From Streptomyces prunicolor NBRC 13075 (lineage in GTDB: Bacteria > Actinomycetota > Actinomycetes > Streptomycetales > Streptomycetaceae): a DNA stretch of 42,420 nucleotides. The notes beneath the pieces are model-generated. The model did no database searches. It was not told where the DNA came from and saw only the letters and a program-made list of their open reading frames with translations. A program made the translations under genes and the position numbers. The stretch covers positions 1 to 42,420 of the forward strand of contig NZ_BARF01000019.1 of the NCBI RefSeq assembly GCF_000367365.1, in the 5' to 3' direction. Below, piece after piece: positions 1 to 7,712 of the stretch (positions are counted from its first letter, which is position 1; every line of letters starts with the position of its first letter).

Positions 1-1054
1 AGGGGGTTACTCGTACCCGGAGGTAATAGAAGCGGGTTGTCTGGACCTCGTTCTGGTTGTCGTCGCTGACCAGCAGCACCTTGTAGCGGCCCTTCTCCCT
101 CCCCGTGATCACCATGCCCTCGATGTTGTCGAGGAGGGGGTTCGGCTGGGGTTGCTTCGCCGTCGCGCCCAGGGTCGGGCAGTCGGCGATGTCGGCCAGC
201 AGGGTCTTTTTGATCAGGTGGACTCCGGGCTGGCCGGTGAGGGTGTCGATGCCGCTGGTGTTCGTCGCGTGGCGGGGGTCGGCCAGGTAGAGGCGGACGG
301 TGTTGCCGACGCCGCTGGTGAAGCCGCGTTCCAGGACGAGGAGGCGGCCGTCGGGAAGGGCCTGCACCTCGGGGACGCCGAGGAACGTGGCGTCGGGCTT
401 GTACGCGTACTGCGCGGCGAGCTTGAAGTGGTCGCCCTTGGTCCGGGTCCAGGTCTGGAAGCGGACAGCGCCCGAGGTGTCCCCGGCGATCGGGTACTCC
501 ATCGACGCGAGGAGGGTGTGGCCGCCGGGCAGCAGGGTCAGGCCCTCGAAGGTCTGGTTGGAGACGGCCCGGCCGGCCGGGGCGACCAGGAGCGAGGACG
601 GGACCGGGAGTCGGTCGAGGATCTTGCCGTCGGCGGAGTAGCGGCGGATCGACGGCTCGGTCTCGGAGGTGATCAGGCGCGTGCCGTCGCGGTCGATGGC
701 GAGGCCCTCGGAGTCGAGCGCGGCGCCGTTCTCGTCGGCGAGCGGGACGACGCGCTTCGGCTGGAGCGTCTTCGCGTTCAGGTCGAACAGCGAGGAGCGG
801 TCCTCCAGGGCGGCGATCGAACCGTCCTTGTCCACGGCGAGCGCGGAGAAGTTGCCGACGAACGTGCCGTCGTACGTCGTCTTGTCGAGCGCGTCGGAGA
901 AGCGGTCGATCGAGACGGAGGGCGAACAGGCGTTGGCGGTAAGGGAGTTGGTGGTGCCGGTGGTGCTGACGGCGGTCGCGGGCCCGGCGGCGGTGAGGCA
1001 GGTGGCCGCCGCCAGGCCGGCGGTCGTGGTCGCGAGTACGGTTCTCAGGCGCAT
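1..1054 (-). CDS. Secreted esterase-like / phytase-like domain protein (3' end outside window)
   Basis: The minus-strand frame opens with ATG at 1054 and stays open for 351 codons to the window edge, so the C-terminus is missing. Residues 1 to about 32 form a signal peptide (MRLRTVLATTT, then an Ala-rich hydrophobic core), so the product is probably exported. The rest reads as a beta-propeller-like protein with repeated Asp/Gly turns (for example the stretches LAVDKDGSIAAL and GLAIDRDGTRLI) and ends in NIEGMVITG and TRFYYLRV. This pattern fits the actinobacterial esterase-like activity of phytase family (PF13449). The substrate is not evident. The overlapping plus-strand frames here are shadows. 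The start is supported by the signal peptide rather than by a clear ribosome site. Confidence 0.8.
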   Translation of the reverse strand, partial: MRLRTVLATTTAGLAAATCLTAAGPATAVSTTGTTNSLTANACSPSVSIDRFSDALDKTTYDGTFVGNFSALAVDKDGSIAALEDRSSLFDLNAKTLQPKRVVPLADENGAALDSEGLAIDRDGTRLITSETEPSIRRYSADGKILDRLPVPSSLLVAPAGRAVSNQTFEGLTLLPGGHTLLASMEYPIAGDTSGAVRFQTWTRTKGDHFKLAAQYAYKPDATFLGVPEVQALPDGRLLVLERGFTSGVGNTVRLYLADPRHATNTSGIDTLTGQPGVHLIKKTLLADIADCPTLGATAKQPQPNPLLDNIEGMVITGREKGRYKVLLVSDDNQNEVQTTRFYYLRVRVTP

Positions 1055-1124
1055 GGGCGTCACCGTAGGACGGGTGGATGACGTGCGGGAGACCGCGTAG
1101 TAAAGCGCTTCCCCAGGACAGGAC

Positions 1125-1976
1125 CTACGCGAGGTCCTTGTGGATCGCCTTCGCGACACCCTGGATCGTCGTGATGCCGTAGCTCATCGTGCTGTTGTCC
1201 TGGGTGAGCACGGACATCATGTAGTCGTGGCCGCCGCCGTTGAAGGTGCCCAGGCTGTGCACGCGCCAGCCGTGCGTGGAGCGCTGGAGCCAGCCGTTCT
1301 TGACGTGGACGGTGACACCGGAGGGGGCGCCGGACGGGGTTCCCCAGCGCTGGCTGGAGATGACCTGGTTCATCAACTTCAGGATGTACGCACGGGAGTT
1401 GTCGCTCAGCACCGTGTTCTTGGCGGTGACCAGCTTGAGCAGTTTCTGCTCGTCGGTCACGGTCTCCTGGGTCAGGCCCCAGTAGTTGTTCGCGCCGGGC
1501 TTGGTCTGGGTCATGCCGGCTGCGGACAGGAAGCCCTTGATCTTCGTCAGGCCCAGCTGCTTCCACAGGGTGGAGGTCGCGGTGTTGTCCGACTTGGTGA
1601 TCATGGCCTTGGCGAGGGTCGACTCGCGCGTCGTCAGCGTGCGGTTGTGCTTCTTCGCGTCCCACAGCAGCGTGGCGAGGACGGTCACCTTGACGGTGCT
1701 GGCCGAGTCGTAGGCGCTCGTCGCCCGCAGGGTGCAGGTGGTCTTGGTGGTGCGGTCGTAGAGGCCGACGGCGACGGTCCCCTTGCGGTTCGCGAGCGCC
1801 GCGGTGATGTCCTTCTTCAGCTTGGCGGCGAGGCCGGCCTTGGCGGACGTACAGCTGACCGTCGGGGTGGCCGCGGCAGCGGGTGTCGCGGCGGCCAGCA
1901 CGGGTATCAGGAGGCCGGCGCCCACGCCGACGGCCACCACTCTGGCTCGGCGGGATGTCCAATGAGACTGAGTCAT
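1125..1976 (-). CDS. Class A beta-lactamase-like secreted serine hydrolase
   Basis: This is a 283-residue protein with a signal peptide (about residues 1-36, ending in an Ala-rich AxA region). The penicillin-recognising fold motifs appear in order: S93-T-V-K96 (SxxK), S129-D-N131 (SDN) and K226-N-G228, where classical enzymes have KTG. No clear ExxLN omega-loop motif is visible between SDN and KNG. By family knowledge it is an exported serine beta-lactamase or DD-peptidase relative. The altered third motif and missing general-base motif make strong beta-lactam hydrolysis doubtful, so a cell-wall or housekeeping role is equally possible. The start at 1976 is chosen for the signal peptide; no strong Shine-Dalgarno sequence is visible. 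The gene is divergent from the glycosyltransferase at 2122. Confidence 0.82.
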   Translation of the reverse strand: MTQSHWTSRRARVVAVGVGAGLLIPVLAAATPAAAATPTVSCTSAKAGLAAKLKKDITAALANRKGTVAVGLYDRTTKTTCTLRATSAYDSASTVKVTVLATLLWDAKKHNRTLTTRESTLAKAMITKSDNTATSTLWKQLGLTKIKGFLSAAGMTQTKPGANNYWGLTQETVTDEQKLLKLVTAKNTVLSDNSRAYILKLMNQVISSQRWGTPSGAPSGVTVHVKNGWLQRSTHGWRVHSLGTFNGGGHDYMMSVLTQDNSTMSYGITTIQGVAKAIHKDLA

Positions 1977-2006
1977 GCATGAGTTGACTCACAGGAAGGC
2001 GTGAAA

Positions 2007-2035
2007 GGTTGTACGGGTTGGGGAACGGTTGTACG
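2007..2035. promoter_or_regulatory. Pair of 9-bp direct repeats in a divergent promoter region
   Basis: GGTTGTACG occurs at 2007-2015 and again at 2027-2035. The 20-bp period puts both copies on nearly the same face of the helix. They lie in the intergenic region between the divergent beta-lactamase-like gene and the glycosyltransferase. A regulator binding as a tandem dimer is an inference; no family is assigned. Confidence 0.35.
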
Positions 2036-2121
2036 ACGCGTTACCCGCCCCTTTGCGAATTCACAGCCGGTGGCAAGGTACGGCACAGCACTCTCCCACC
2101 CTGCCTTCGCACGATGCGTGG

Positions 2122-4440
2122 GTGACATCTGCCACCGATCCGTACCCCCACACCGACCCCGCGTCCGCCGACTGGCCGCCGCCGGCCCCACCCGTCGACG
2201 CGCCACCCGAGAAGGCGCCCCGCTGGTCGCTGCCCGCGCTCGTCGCGATCCTGGTCCTGGCGGCCGTGCTGTACTCCTGGAACCTCTCCGGCTCCAGCCT
2301 GAACAGCTTCTACAGCAGCGCCATCTACAGCGGCACGCAGAGCTGGAAGGCCTGGTTCTTCGGCTCGCTGGACGCGGGCAACTTCATCACGGTCGACAAG
2401 CCGCCCTTCGCCCTGATGGTGATGGGCCTGTCGTGCCGGATCTTCGGCTTCGGCACCTGGCAGATGATGCTGCCGGAGGTCGCCGCCGCGCTCGGCACGA
2501 TCTGGATCCTGCACACCTCCGTGAAGCGGTACTTCGGGCACGTGGCCGCGACGATCGCCGCGCTGGTCATCGCCCTGACGCCGATCACGGTCGCCATCAA
2601 CCGCGACAACAACCCCGACACCCTCCTCGTCCTGCTGATGGTGGGCGCCGCGGCCCTCGGCCTGCGCGCCGTGCGCACCGAGCGGCTGCTGCCGCTGATC
2701 GGCTCCGCGGTCTGCTTCGGCTTCGCCTTCAACACCAAGATGCTCCAGGGCTACATCGCCCTGCCGGCCGTCTTCGCCGTGTACGTGATCGCGTCGAAGC
2801 TGGGCTGGAAGAAGAAGCTCGTCCAACTCGCCCTGGCCACGGTCGCGTTGGCCGTCTCCAGCTTCTGGTGGGCCACGGCCGTCTCGCTCGTCCCCGCGGA
2901 CGACCGCCCGTACATCGGCGGTTCGACCGACGGCAGCGCCTGGAACCTGATCATGGGCTACAACGGCCTGGGCCGGGTCCTCGGCGGCGAGGGCAACGGC
3001 GGAGGCGGCGGGGGTGGCGGAGGCGGCACGTTCGCCGGTACCGCGGGCCTCGGCCGGATGTTCAACGACATCCTCGGCGGCCAGATCTCCTGGCTGATCC
3101 CCTTCGCGGGCATCGCCCTGGTGGCCGGACTGGTCCTGGCCGGCCGCGCCCCGCGCACCGACCCGACGCGCGCCGCGCTGCTCATGTGGGGCGGCTGGCT
3201 CGTGCTGCACTACCTGACCTTCGCCATGGCCGAAGGCACCATGCACCCGTACTACACGACCGCGCTCGCCCCCGGCATCGCGGCCCTGTGCGGTGGCGGC
3301 GGCGTCATGCTGTGGCGCGCCTTCCGCAGCGGTGACGCCCGCTGGTCCTGGGTCCTGCCGGCCGGCCTCGCGGTCACCGGGATCTGGGCGATCGTCGTAC
3401 TCCGCCGGGCCTCCGGCTGGAACACCTGGCTGTGGCCGACGATCGGCGTCCTCATGGTCCTCGCGATCGTGGGCCTGTTCGTGTTCCGCTCCGGCTCCGG
3501 CAACCGGGCCCGGCTGCTGACCGCGTCCATCGTGGCGGCGATCATCGCCGCGCTCGCCGGTCCGACGGCGTACGCCGTGACTCCGGCCGCGTCCAGCGGT
3601 ACGGGCGGCGGCATGGGCGGCACCAACCCGACGGCCGGTCCGTCGACCGGCGGCGGCTTCGGCGGCGGCGGTATGGGCGGCGGCGGCAACCGGGGCGGCT
3701 TCGGCGGCCAGCGGGGCGGCGAGATGCCCGGCGGCACCCAGCAGGGTGGCGGCCAGGCGAGCGGGGAGGTGCCCGGTGAGATGACTCCGGGTGGCGGCGG
3801 CACGGGTGAGGTGCCGCAGGGCGGTGGCGCACCGAGTGGGGCGCCGACCGGCGGGACCGGCGGCACGTCCGGTGGTCAACAGGGCGGTACCAACAGGGAG
3901 TTCCCCGGCGGCGGTACGGCTCCTGGCGGCACCGGAACCGGCAGCGGTACGGCTCCGGGTGGCGGCACCGGCGGTACGCGCGGCGCCGGCGGTATGGGCG
4001 GCGGGGGCGGCATGGGCGGCACCACGTCCAGCGCGCTGATCTCGTACCTGGAGAAGCACCAGGACGGCGCCAAGTGGCTGCTCGCGGTGTCCAATTCGCA
4101 GGGCGCGGGCCAGCTGATCCTCAGCACCCACAAGCCCGTCATCTCCATGTGGGGCTTCACCGGCTCCGACAAGGCGATGACCCTCGCCAAGCTCAAGGAG
4201 CTGGTGAAGAAGGGCGAGTTGCACTACATCCAGCTCGGTGGCGGCGGGATGGGCGGCAACAGCACGCTCAACACCGCGATCACCGCGTGGGTGCAGAAGA
4301 ACGCGACGGCGGTGAAGGAGAGCGCGTACGACAAGAGCGCGTCGACGGAGAAGAGTTCGAGCTCTTCGTCCTCCACGACCGGCACCTCGACGACCAACAC
4401 GTCGACGATCTACCGGCTGGACCCGTCGGACGTGAAGTGA
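2122..4440 (+). CDS. Glycosyltransferase family 39 (ArnT/YkcB-like) integral membrane protein
   Basis: The product is about 772 residues from GTG 2122. A proline-rich cytoplasmic N-terminus precedes the first membrane helix (around residues 40-60), then many helices follow. The first large loop carries the acidic DKPPF motif typical of PMT/ArnT-like transferases, which take a sugar from a polyprenyl-phosphate donor outside the membrane. A pure glycine run lies in a loop near DNA 2997-3030, and a linker of about 140 residues rich in Gly, Met, Pro and Thr spans DNA 3590-4030. After it comes a soluble C-terminal domain (SALISYLEKHQDGAKWLLAV and following) resembling the YkcB C-terminal domain, then a Ser/Thr tail. 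A TTG at 2029 is an alternative start but would add an uncharacteristic 31 residues. The acceptor is unknown. A terminator follows the gene. Confidence 0.85.
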   Translation: MTSATDPYPHTDPASADWPPPAPPVDAPPEKAPRWSLPALVAILVLAAVLYSWNLSGSSLNSFYSSAIYSGTQSWKAWFFGSLDAGNFITVDKPPFALMVMGLSCRIFGFGTWQMMLPEVAAALGTIWILHTSVKRYFGHVAATIAALVIALTPITVAINRDNNPDTLLVLLMVGAAALGLRAVRTERLLPLIGSAVCFGFAFNTKMLQGYIALPAVFAVYVIASKLGWKKKLVQLALATVALAVSSFWWATAVSLVPADDRPYIGGSTDGSAWNLIMGYNGLGRVLGGEGNGGGGGGGGGGTFAGTAGLGRMFNDILGGQISWLIPFAGIALVAGLVLAGRAPRTDPTRAALLMWGGWLVLHYLTFAMAEGTMHPYYTTALAPGIAALCGGGGVMLWRAFRSGDARWSWVLPAGLAVTGIWAIVVLRRASGWNTWLWPTIGVLMVLAIVGLFVFRSGSGNRARLLTASIVAAIIAALAGPTAYAVTPAASSGTGGGMGGTNPTAGPSTGGGFGGGGMGGGGNRGGFGGQRGGEMPGGTQQGGGQASGEVPGEMTPGGGGTGEVPQGGGAPSGAPTGGTGGTSGGQQGGTNREFPGGGTAPGGTGTGSGTAPGGGTGGTRGAGGMGGGGGMGGTTSSALISYLEKHQDGAKWLLAVSNSQGAGQLILSTHKPVISMWGFTGSDKAMTLAKLKELVKKGELHYIQLGGGGMGGNSTLNTAITAWVQKNATAVKESAYDKSASTEKSSSSSSSTTGTSTTNTSTIYRLDPSDVK

Positions 4441-4484
4441 CACCGACGTAGGTGACACGGACGTAGGTGACGACACCGACGTAG
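4437..4484 (+). repeat. Three tandem ~15-bp units just past a stop codon
   Basis: Units GTGACACCGACGTAG (4437-4451), GTGACACGGACGTAG (4452-4466) and an expanded copy with three extra bases (4467-4484) start at the stop codon of the glycosyltransferase. They look like slippage copies of the gene end and have no evident function. Confidence 0.6.
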
Positions 4485-4499
4485 CCGAACGGCCAACGG

Positions 4500-4527
4500 C
4501 CCCCGACCTCACGGTCGGGGGTCGTTT
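4500..4527 (+). terminator. Intrinsic terminator after the GT39 gene
   Basis: A 9-bp perfect stem CCCCCGACC / GGTCGGGGG with a TCAC loop (4500-4521) is followed by TCGTTTT. It sits about 60 bp past the glycosyltransferase stop. Confidence 0.85.
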
Positions 4528-4685
4528 TGGTACGTCAACTCGCGTAGACACGAGGCAAATTGTCGCGTCCGGTCACCTGATCGACACGTCTCGTTTATTT
4601 ACAGGACCGCATGTGCATGTCACGCTCCCGATTGCCGCCCCATTCAACCCGCGTAGATGGGACACTCTTTATGCTTGGGACACGG

Positions 4686-5477
4686 ATGCACCGCTGGAAA
4701 TCGGTGGCGTTGGCCACCGCGGCCGTCCTGGTCGGCCTCACCGCGCCGACCCTGACCGCGACCCCGGCGTCGGCCACGACCACGGCGTACGACGCGACGT
4801 ACTACAAGAACGCGGTCGGCAAGACGGGCACCAGCCTCAAGTCCTCGCTGCACACGATCATCAGCACCAACGTCACGAAGATCTCGTACGCGGCGGTCTG
4901 GAACGCCCTCATGGCCACCGACCAGGACCCGAACAACAGCAGCAACGTGATCCTGCTGTACAGCGGTGTCTCCCGCGCCAAGTCCCTCAACGGCGGCGAC
5001 GTCGGCGACTGGAACCGTGAGCACACCTGGGCCAAGTCCCACGGCGACTTCGGCGAGGCGATCGGCCCCGGCACGGACCTGCACCACCTGCGTCCGGCCG
5101 ACGTCCAGGTCAACAGCATCCGCGGCAACCTGGACTTCGACAACGGCGGCAGCGCGGTCACCAACGGCGGCGGCAGCACCGTCGACTCCGACTCCTTCGC
5201 GCCCCGCGCGGCGGACCGGGGCGATGTGGCCCGCATGATCCTCTACATGGCCGTGCGCTACGAGGGCGACGACGGCTTCGCCGACCTGGAGCCCAACGAG
5301 AAGGTCGGCAACGGCAGCAACCCCTACATGGGCAAGCTCTCCGTCCTCAAGGCCTGGAGCGAGGCGGACCCGCCGAGCGCCTTCGAGGAGAAGCGCAACC
5401 AGGTCATCTACGACACCTACCAGCACAACCGGAACCCGTTCATCGACCACCCGGAGTGGGTCGAGGCGATCTGGTAG
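4686..5477 (+). CDS. Secreted endonuclease I family nuclease
   Basis: This 263-residue protein has a clear signal peptide (residues 1-30, cleavage after ASA). The mature part carries the hallmarks of the endonuclease I / EndA-like beta-beta-alpha-metal nucleases (PF04231): N-R-E-H-T-W at about residues 110-115, D-L-H-H-L-R-P at about 131-137, and N-S-I-R-G-N shortly after, which supply the catalytic histidine and the metal-binding asparagine/histidine. By family it degrades extracellular DNA or RNA non-specifically in a metal-dependent way, probably for phosphate and nucleoside scavenging. ATG 4686 is preferred because a GGGA lies just upstream and the signal peptide then begins MHRWKS. ATG 4671 and ATG 4611 are in-frame alternatives. 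Confidence 0.88.
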   Translation: MHRWKSVALATAAVLVGLTAPTLTATPASATTTAYDATYYKNAVGKTGTSLKSSLHTIISTNVTKISYAAVWNALMATDQDPNNSSNVILLYSGVSRAKSLNGGDVGDWNREHTWAKSHGDFGEAIGPGTDLHHLRPADVQVNSIRGNLDFDNGGSAVTNGGGSTVDSDSFAPRAADRGDVARMILYMAVRYEGDDGFADLEPNEKVGNGSNPYMGKLSVLKAWSEADPPSAFEEKRNQVIYDTYQHNRNPFIDHPEWVEAIW

Positions 5478-5490
5478 GCAGCAGTGCCGG

Positions 5491-5523
5491 GTCGGGCTCC
5501 TCGCGATCCGCGGGGAGCCCGAC
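5491..5523 (+). terminator. Stem-loop terminator after the nuclease gene
   Basis: A 10-bp perfect stem GTCGGGCTCC / GGAGCCCGAC spans 5491-5500 and 5514-5523 with a 13-nt loop. It starts 13 bp past the nuclease stop codon. There is no T-tract, as is common for actinobacterial terminators. Confidence 0.7.
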
Positions 5524-5621
5524 CGTCGATACGTCTGTAGCGCCTCCCGCGCCGACGGCGACAACTGCCGTGCGGCAGGGCCGAGATGATGGCCGTCGAC
5601 GCCCGCTGGCATAGTGCCCGC

Positions 5622-7118
5622 ATGCTTCGACGGGTACTGATCACCAGACGCCTTTCCGCCCTGACGGCCTGCCTCGTCGCCGTTCTCGCCTCGGTGGCGA
5701 CGCCCGCGATCCCCGCGGCGGCCGACGACTCCGGCCGGGTCTCCCTGCGGCCCGAAGTCCCGGCGGCCTTCCGGATGTACAGCGCCGACGAGGGTGCCAA
5801 GGCCGCGAACAGCGACTTCGGCGTCCCGGTCGCCGTGGAACGCAGTGACGCGGGTCCGGCCCGCAACGTCAGGGTCAGCGTGGACACCTCGGGGTTGGAC
5901 GGCGTCGCCCGGGTGAGCAAGGGCAGCGGCGGGAACTGCACCCAGGACGGCCCGGTGTTCACCTGCGTCTACGGCGACGTGCAGAACGGTGACGGCGAGT
6001 CCAACAACCCCTTCACCCTCAACGGCGTGGACGGCGTCGAGCCGGGCGACAGCGGGACCTTGACGTACACCGTCGTCGCGGACAACGCGGCACCGGTGAC
6101 CGGAACCACCCGGATGACCGTGGGCGGACCTTCGCTCCACACCCCGGCGCACGACGAGTCGGTGAAGGCGGTGGCACCGGGCACGTCCCGGAAAACGACG
6201 CCCCGGTTCGCGAACCACAGCCGTTTCACGGCGGAAAAGGGTGTCGCGCTCCATATCTCCGCGGACGACGGGCTGCTGCTGACCTCGCGCCCCGACAACT
6301 GCTACTTCGACACCTCCGCCACCTCGGCGTGGTGCGAGTTCTCCACCGAGGCGGCACCTCACACGGCCTACCGCACCAGTGCCCCGGTCCGCTACACGGC
6401 CGCCGCCGGAAAGCTGCTGGGCACCCTCTCCTACACCTGGTCGTCCGAACCCGAGCGCCCCGCCGAACTCACGGTGCGCGGCACCGAACCCCCGCTGACC
6501 CTGACCAGGACGGCGGACCGCGGCCTCACCGGCGACACCGGGTACGTCAAGGCCACGACCACCGTGCAGGTCGACTACCAGCCGGTGACCGCGACCGTCC
6601 GGGGCCGGGTCGGCCGCACGGTGACGGTCCAGCTGGGGGTGCGCGACAACGGACCCGGACGGCCGTTGAGCGCGGAGACCCTGGGCCGCTTCGAGGTGGT
6701 GCCGCCGGAAGGCACCACGGTGACCTCCATCCCGTACACCTTCGAGGACGACGGCGGCGACTGGGCGTGCACACGGCCGAAGAAGCGAGGCGGGGCGTTC
6801 GTCTGTGAGATCGGCTACGACGGGTTCTCCGAGGTACGGCACGAAGGAGGGACGACCGTCATCGGGTTCAAGATCCGCATCGACCGCCGGGTCCCCGGCG
6901 CGAAGGGCACCATACGCACGTCCAACCCGTTCGACCGGACCCCCGGGAACGACCAGGCGGTCATCCCGCTGGCCGCGTCCCCCGCGCTGCTGCCCCAACT
7001 GGCCCACGACAGCACGGCGATCTGGACCGCCGTGTCCGCCGCGGGGATCGCCGTGCTCGTCACCCTGGCGATCGTCCTCCGGCGCCGCCGCGACAGCGCC
7101 GCCGACGCGAACTCCTGA
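5622..7118 (+). CDS. Membrane-anchored extracellular protein, function unknown
   Basis: This 498-residue protein has a signal peptide (residues 1 to about 36, ending AAADD) and one C-terminal membrane helix (around 466-486, IWTAVSAAGIAVLVTLAIVL) followed by RRRR and a short tail. That topology is type I, with nearly the whole chain outside the cell. The ectodomain is rich in Thr, Gly and beta-strand-like stretches (LTYTVVADNAAPVTG, RVSVDTSGLDGVARV) and may consist of Ig-like or DUF11-like repeats. Cysteines occur in pairs (such as GGNCTQDGPVFTCVYG), suggesting disulfides. There is no LPxTG motif and no catalytic signature was recognised. ATG 5622 gives a clean signal peptide; ATG 5586 is an alternative. 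The neighbours give no functional clue beyond export. Confidence 0.72.
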   Translation: MLRRVLITRRLSALTACLVAVLASVATPAIPAAADDSGRVSLRPEVPAAFRMYSADEGAKAANSDFGVPVAVERSDAGPARNVRVSVDTSGLDGVARVSKGSGGNCTQDGPVFTCVYGDVQNGDGESNNPFTLNGVDGVEPGDSGTLTYTVVADNAAPVTGTTRMTVGGPSLHTPAHDESVKAVAPGTSRKTTPRFANHSRFTAEKGVALHISADDGLLLTSRPDNCYFDTSATSAWCEFSTEAAPHTAYRTSAPVRYTAAAGKLLGTLSYTWSSEPERPAELTVRGTEPPLTLTRTADRGLTGDTGYVKATTTVQVDYQPVTATVRGRVGRTVTVQLGVRDNGPGRPLSAETLGRFEVVPPEGTTVTSIPYTFEDDGGDWACTRPKKRGGAFVCEIGYDGFSEVRHEGGTTVIGFKIRIDRRVPGAKGTIRTSNPFDRTPGNDQAVIPLAASPALLPQLAHDSTAIWTAVSAAGIAVLVTLAIVLRRRRDSAADANS

Positions 7119-7234
7119 CAGCGCCACACACCGTCCACGCCGACCTGCGCCGTACAGATCCGCTACTTGTCCTCGCTCCTGGGCAGCCGGGTCTCCGGCA
7201 CCAGAACCCACTACGACCGCGGACCGAACAGCGC

Positions 7235-7290
7235 GCTCTCCGCCCTGACGCCAACATCCGCAGTACCGCGGGGAGTTCAACCACTCCGAC
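7235..7290 (-). pseudogene. Possible fossil of a ThDP-decarboxylase 3' end
   Basis: On the minus strand this stretch reads VELPAVLRMLA, close to the last residues of the decarboxylase at 10136-11821 ([16 protein letters not shown]). At DNA level AACATCCGCA is shared and the flanking bases are partly conserved. The match is short and could be chance, so this is a tentative call. Confidence 0.25.
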
Positions 7291-7309
7291 CGATTCGGGA
7301 CACCGTCCG

Positions 7310-7557
7310 CCCCGGCGCACCAACTGCCGCGCCACCACATGCGTCCCGACCGTGGCCGCCGCAGCAAGCGCCGGCCCCGTTGCCACATCACGCGGTCGCG
7401 CGGCACGCAGAACACCGGCCCGCCGCAACCGGCCCCGGGCCCAACCCGGCATCGCGGCCACCTCCTCCAGATCGTGCACGGCCCACGCGGCCAACAGCCC
7501 GAAGGTCACACCGACTTCGACCGCCCGGCCGCCCTCGCCCACCTCGTGTCCACCCAT
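7310..7557 (-). pseudogene. Internally deleted HXXEE-type membrane protein remnant
   Basis: From ATG 7557 the minus strand reads a short leader, then VTFGLLAAWAVHDLEEV, which carries the H-D-L-E-E signature of HXXEE-domain proteins (PF13787). After PGWARGR it jumps to a stretch that looks like a C-terminal helix (ALAAAATVGTHVVARQLVRR). The frame then runs on without a plausible end. Full-length family members, as I remember them, have several membrane helices, so the middle appears to be lost. A second fragment of the same gene lies at 9220-9306. The rest of 7119-7712, apart from the possible fossil at 7235-7290, holds no gene that I can support. Confidence 0.5.
7421..7512 (-). repeat. Copy 1 of a duplicated HXXEE gene segment
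   Basis: This segment is nearly identical to 9220-9310 over about 70 bp (core 7446-7509 against 9245-9308 with only a few mismatches) and is in direct orientation. It encodes the HDLEE region. The similarity fades beyond the core on both sides. Confidence 0.75.
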
Positions 7558-7712
7558 GGCGGGAAGTCTGTCAGCGCGTGCGGCGCCGGCACTGGCGAAC
7601 GTTCGGCCGTTCGGTGGAAACCGGAGTCCTGTCAGTGCTCGTGCGCGGACGGTGCCGGTCGGGACGGCATCGTGGCTCCCGTCCCAACCCGCACCCCGCC
7701 CAGGAGGACTTC

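Noticed and set aside
152..1081. Long plus-strand open frame opposite the phytase-like gene
   Set aside because: Its product is low in hydrophobic structure and rich in Arg/Gly/Val, typical of an antisense frame in GC-rich DNA; the minus strand encodes a signal peptide and a coherent family.
2990..3035. Poly-G run as a phase-variable frameshift tract
   Set aside because: The tract is made of GGC/GGA/GGG codons rather than a homopolymer, and the reading frame is intact through the gene.
2041..4551. 836-codon minus-strand frame opposite the GT39 gene
   Set aside because: Arg/Ala/Gly-rich shadow with no domain; the opposite strand has membrane helices and a terminator at its end.
4644..7415. 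923-codon minus-strand frame across two plus-strand genes
   Set aside because: It spans two real genes with signal peptides, and its composition is that of a shadow frame.
7119..7712. Mobile element or insertion sequence explaining the decay patch
   Set aside because: No transposase, terminal inverted repeats or target-site duplications were seen; only gene fragments and one short duplication.
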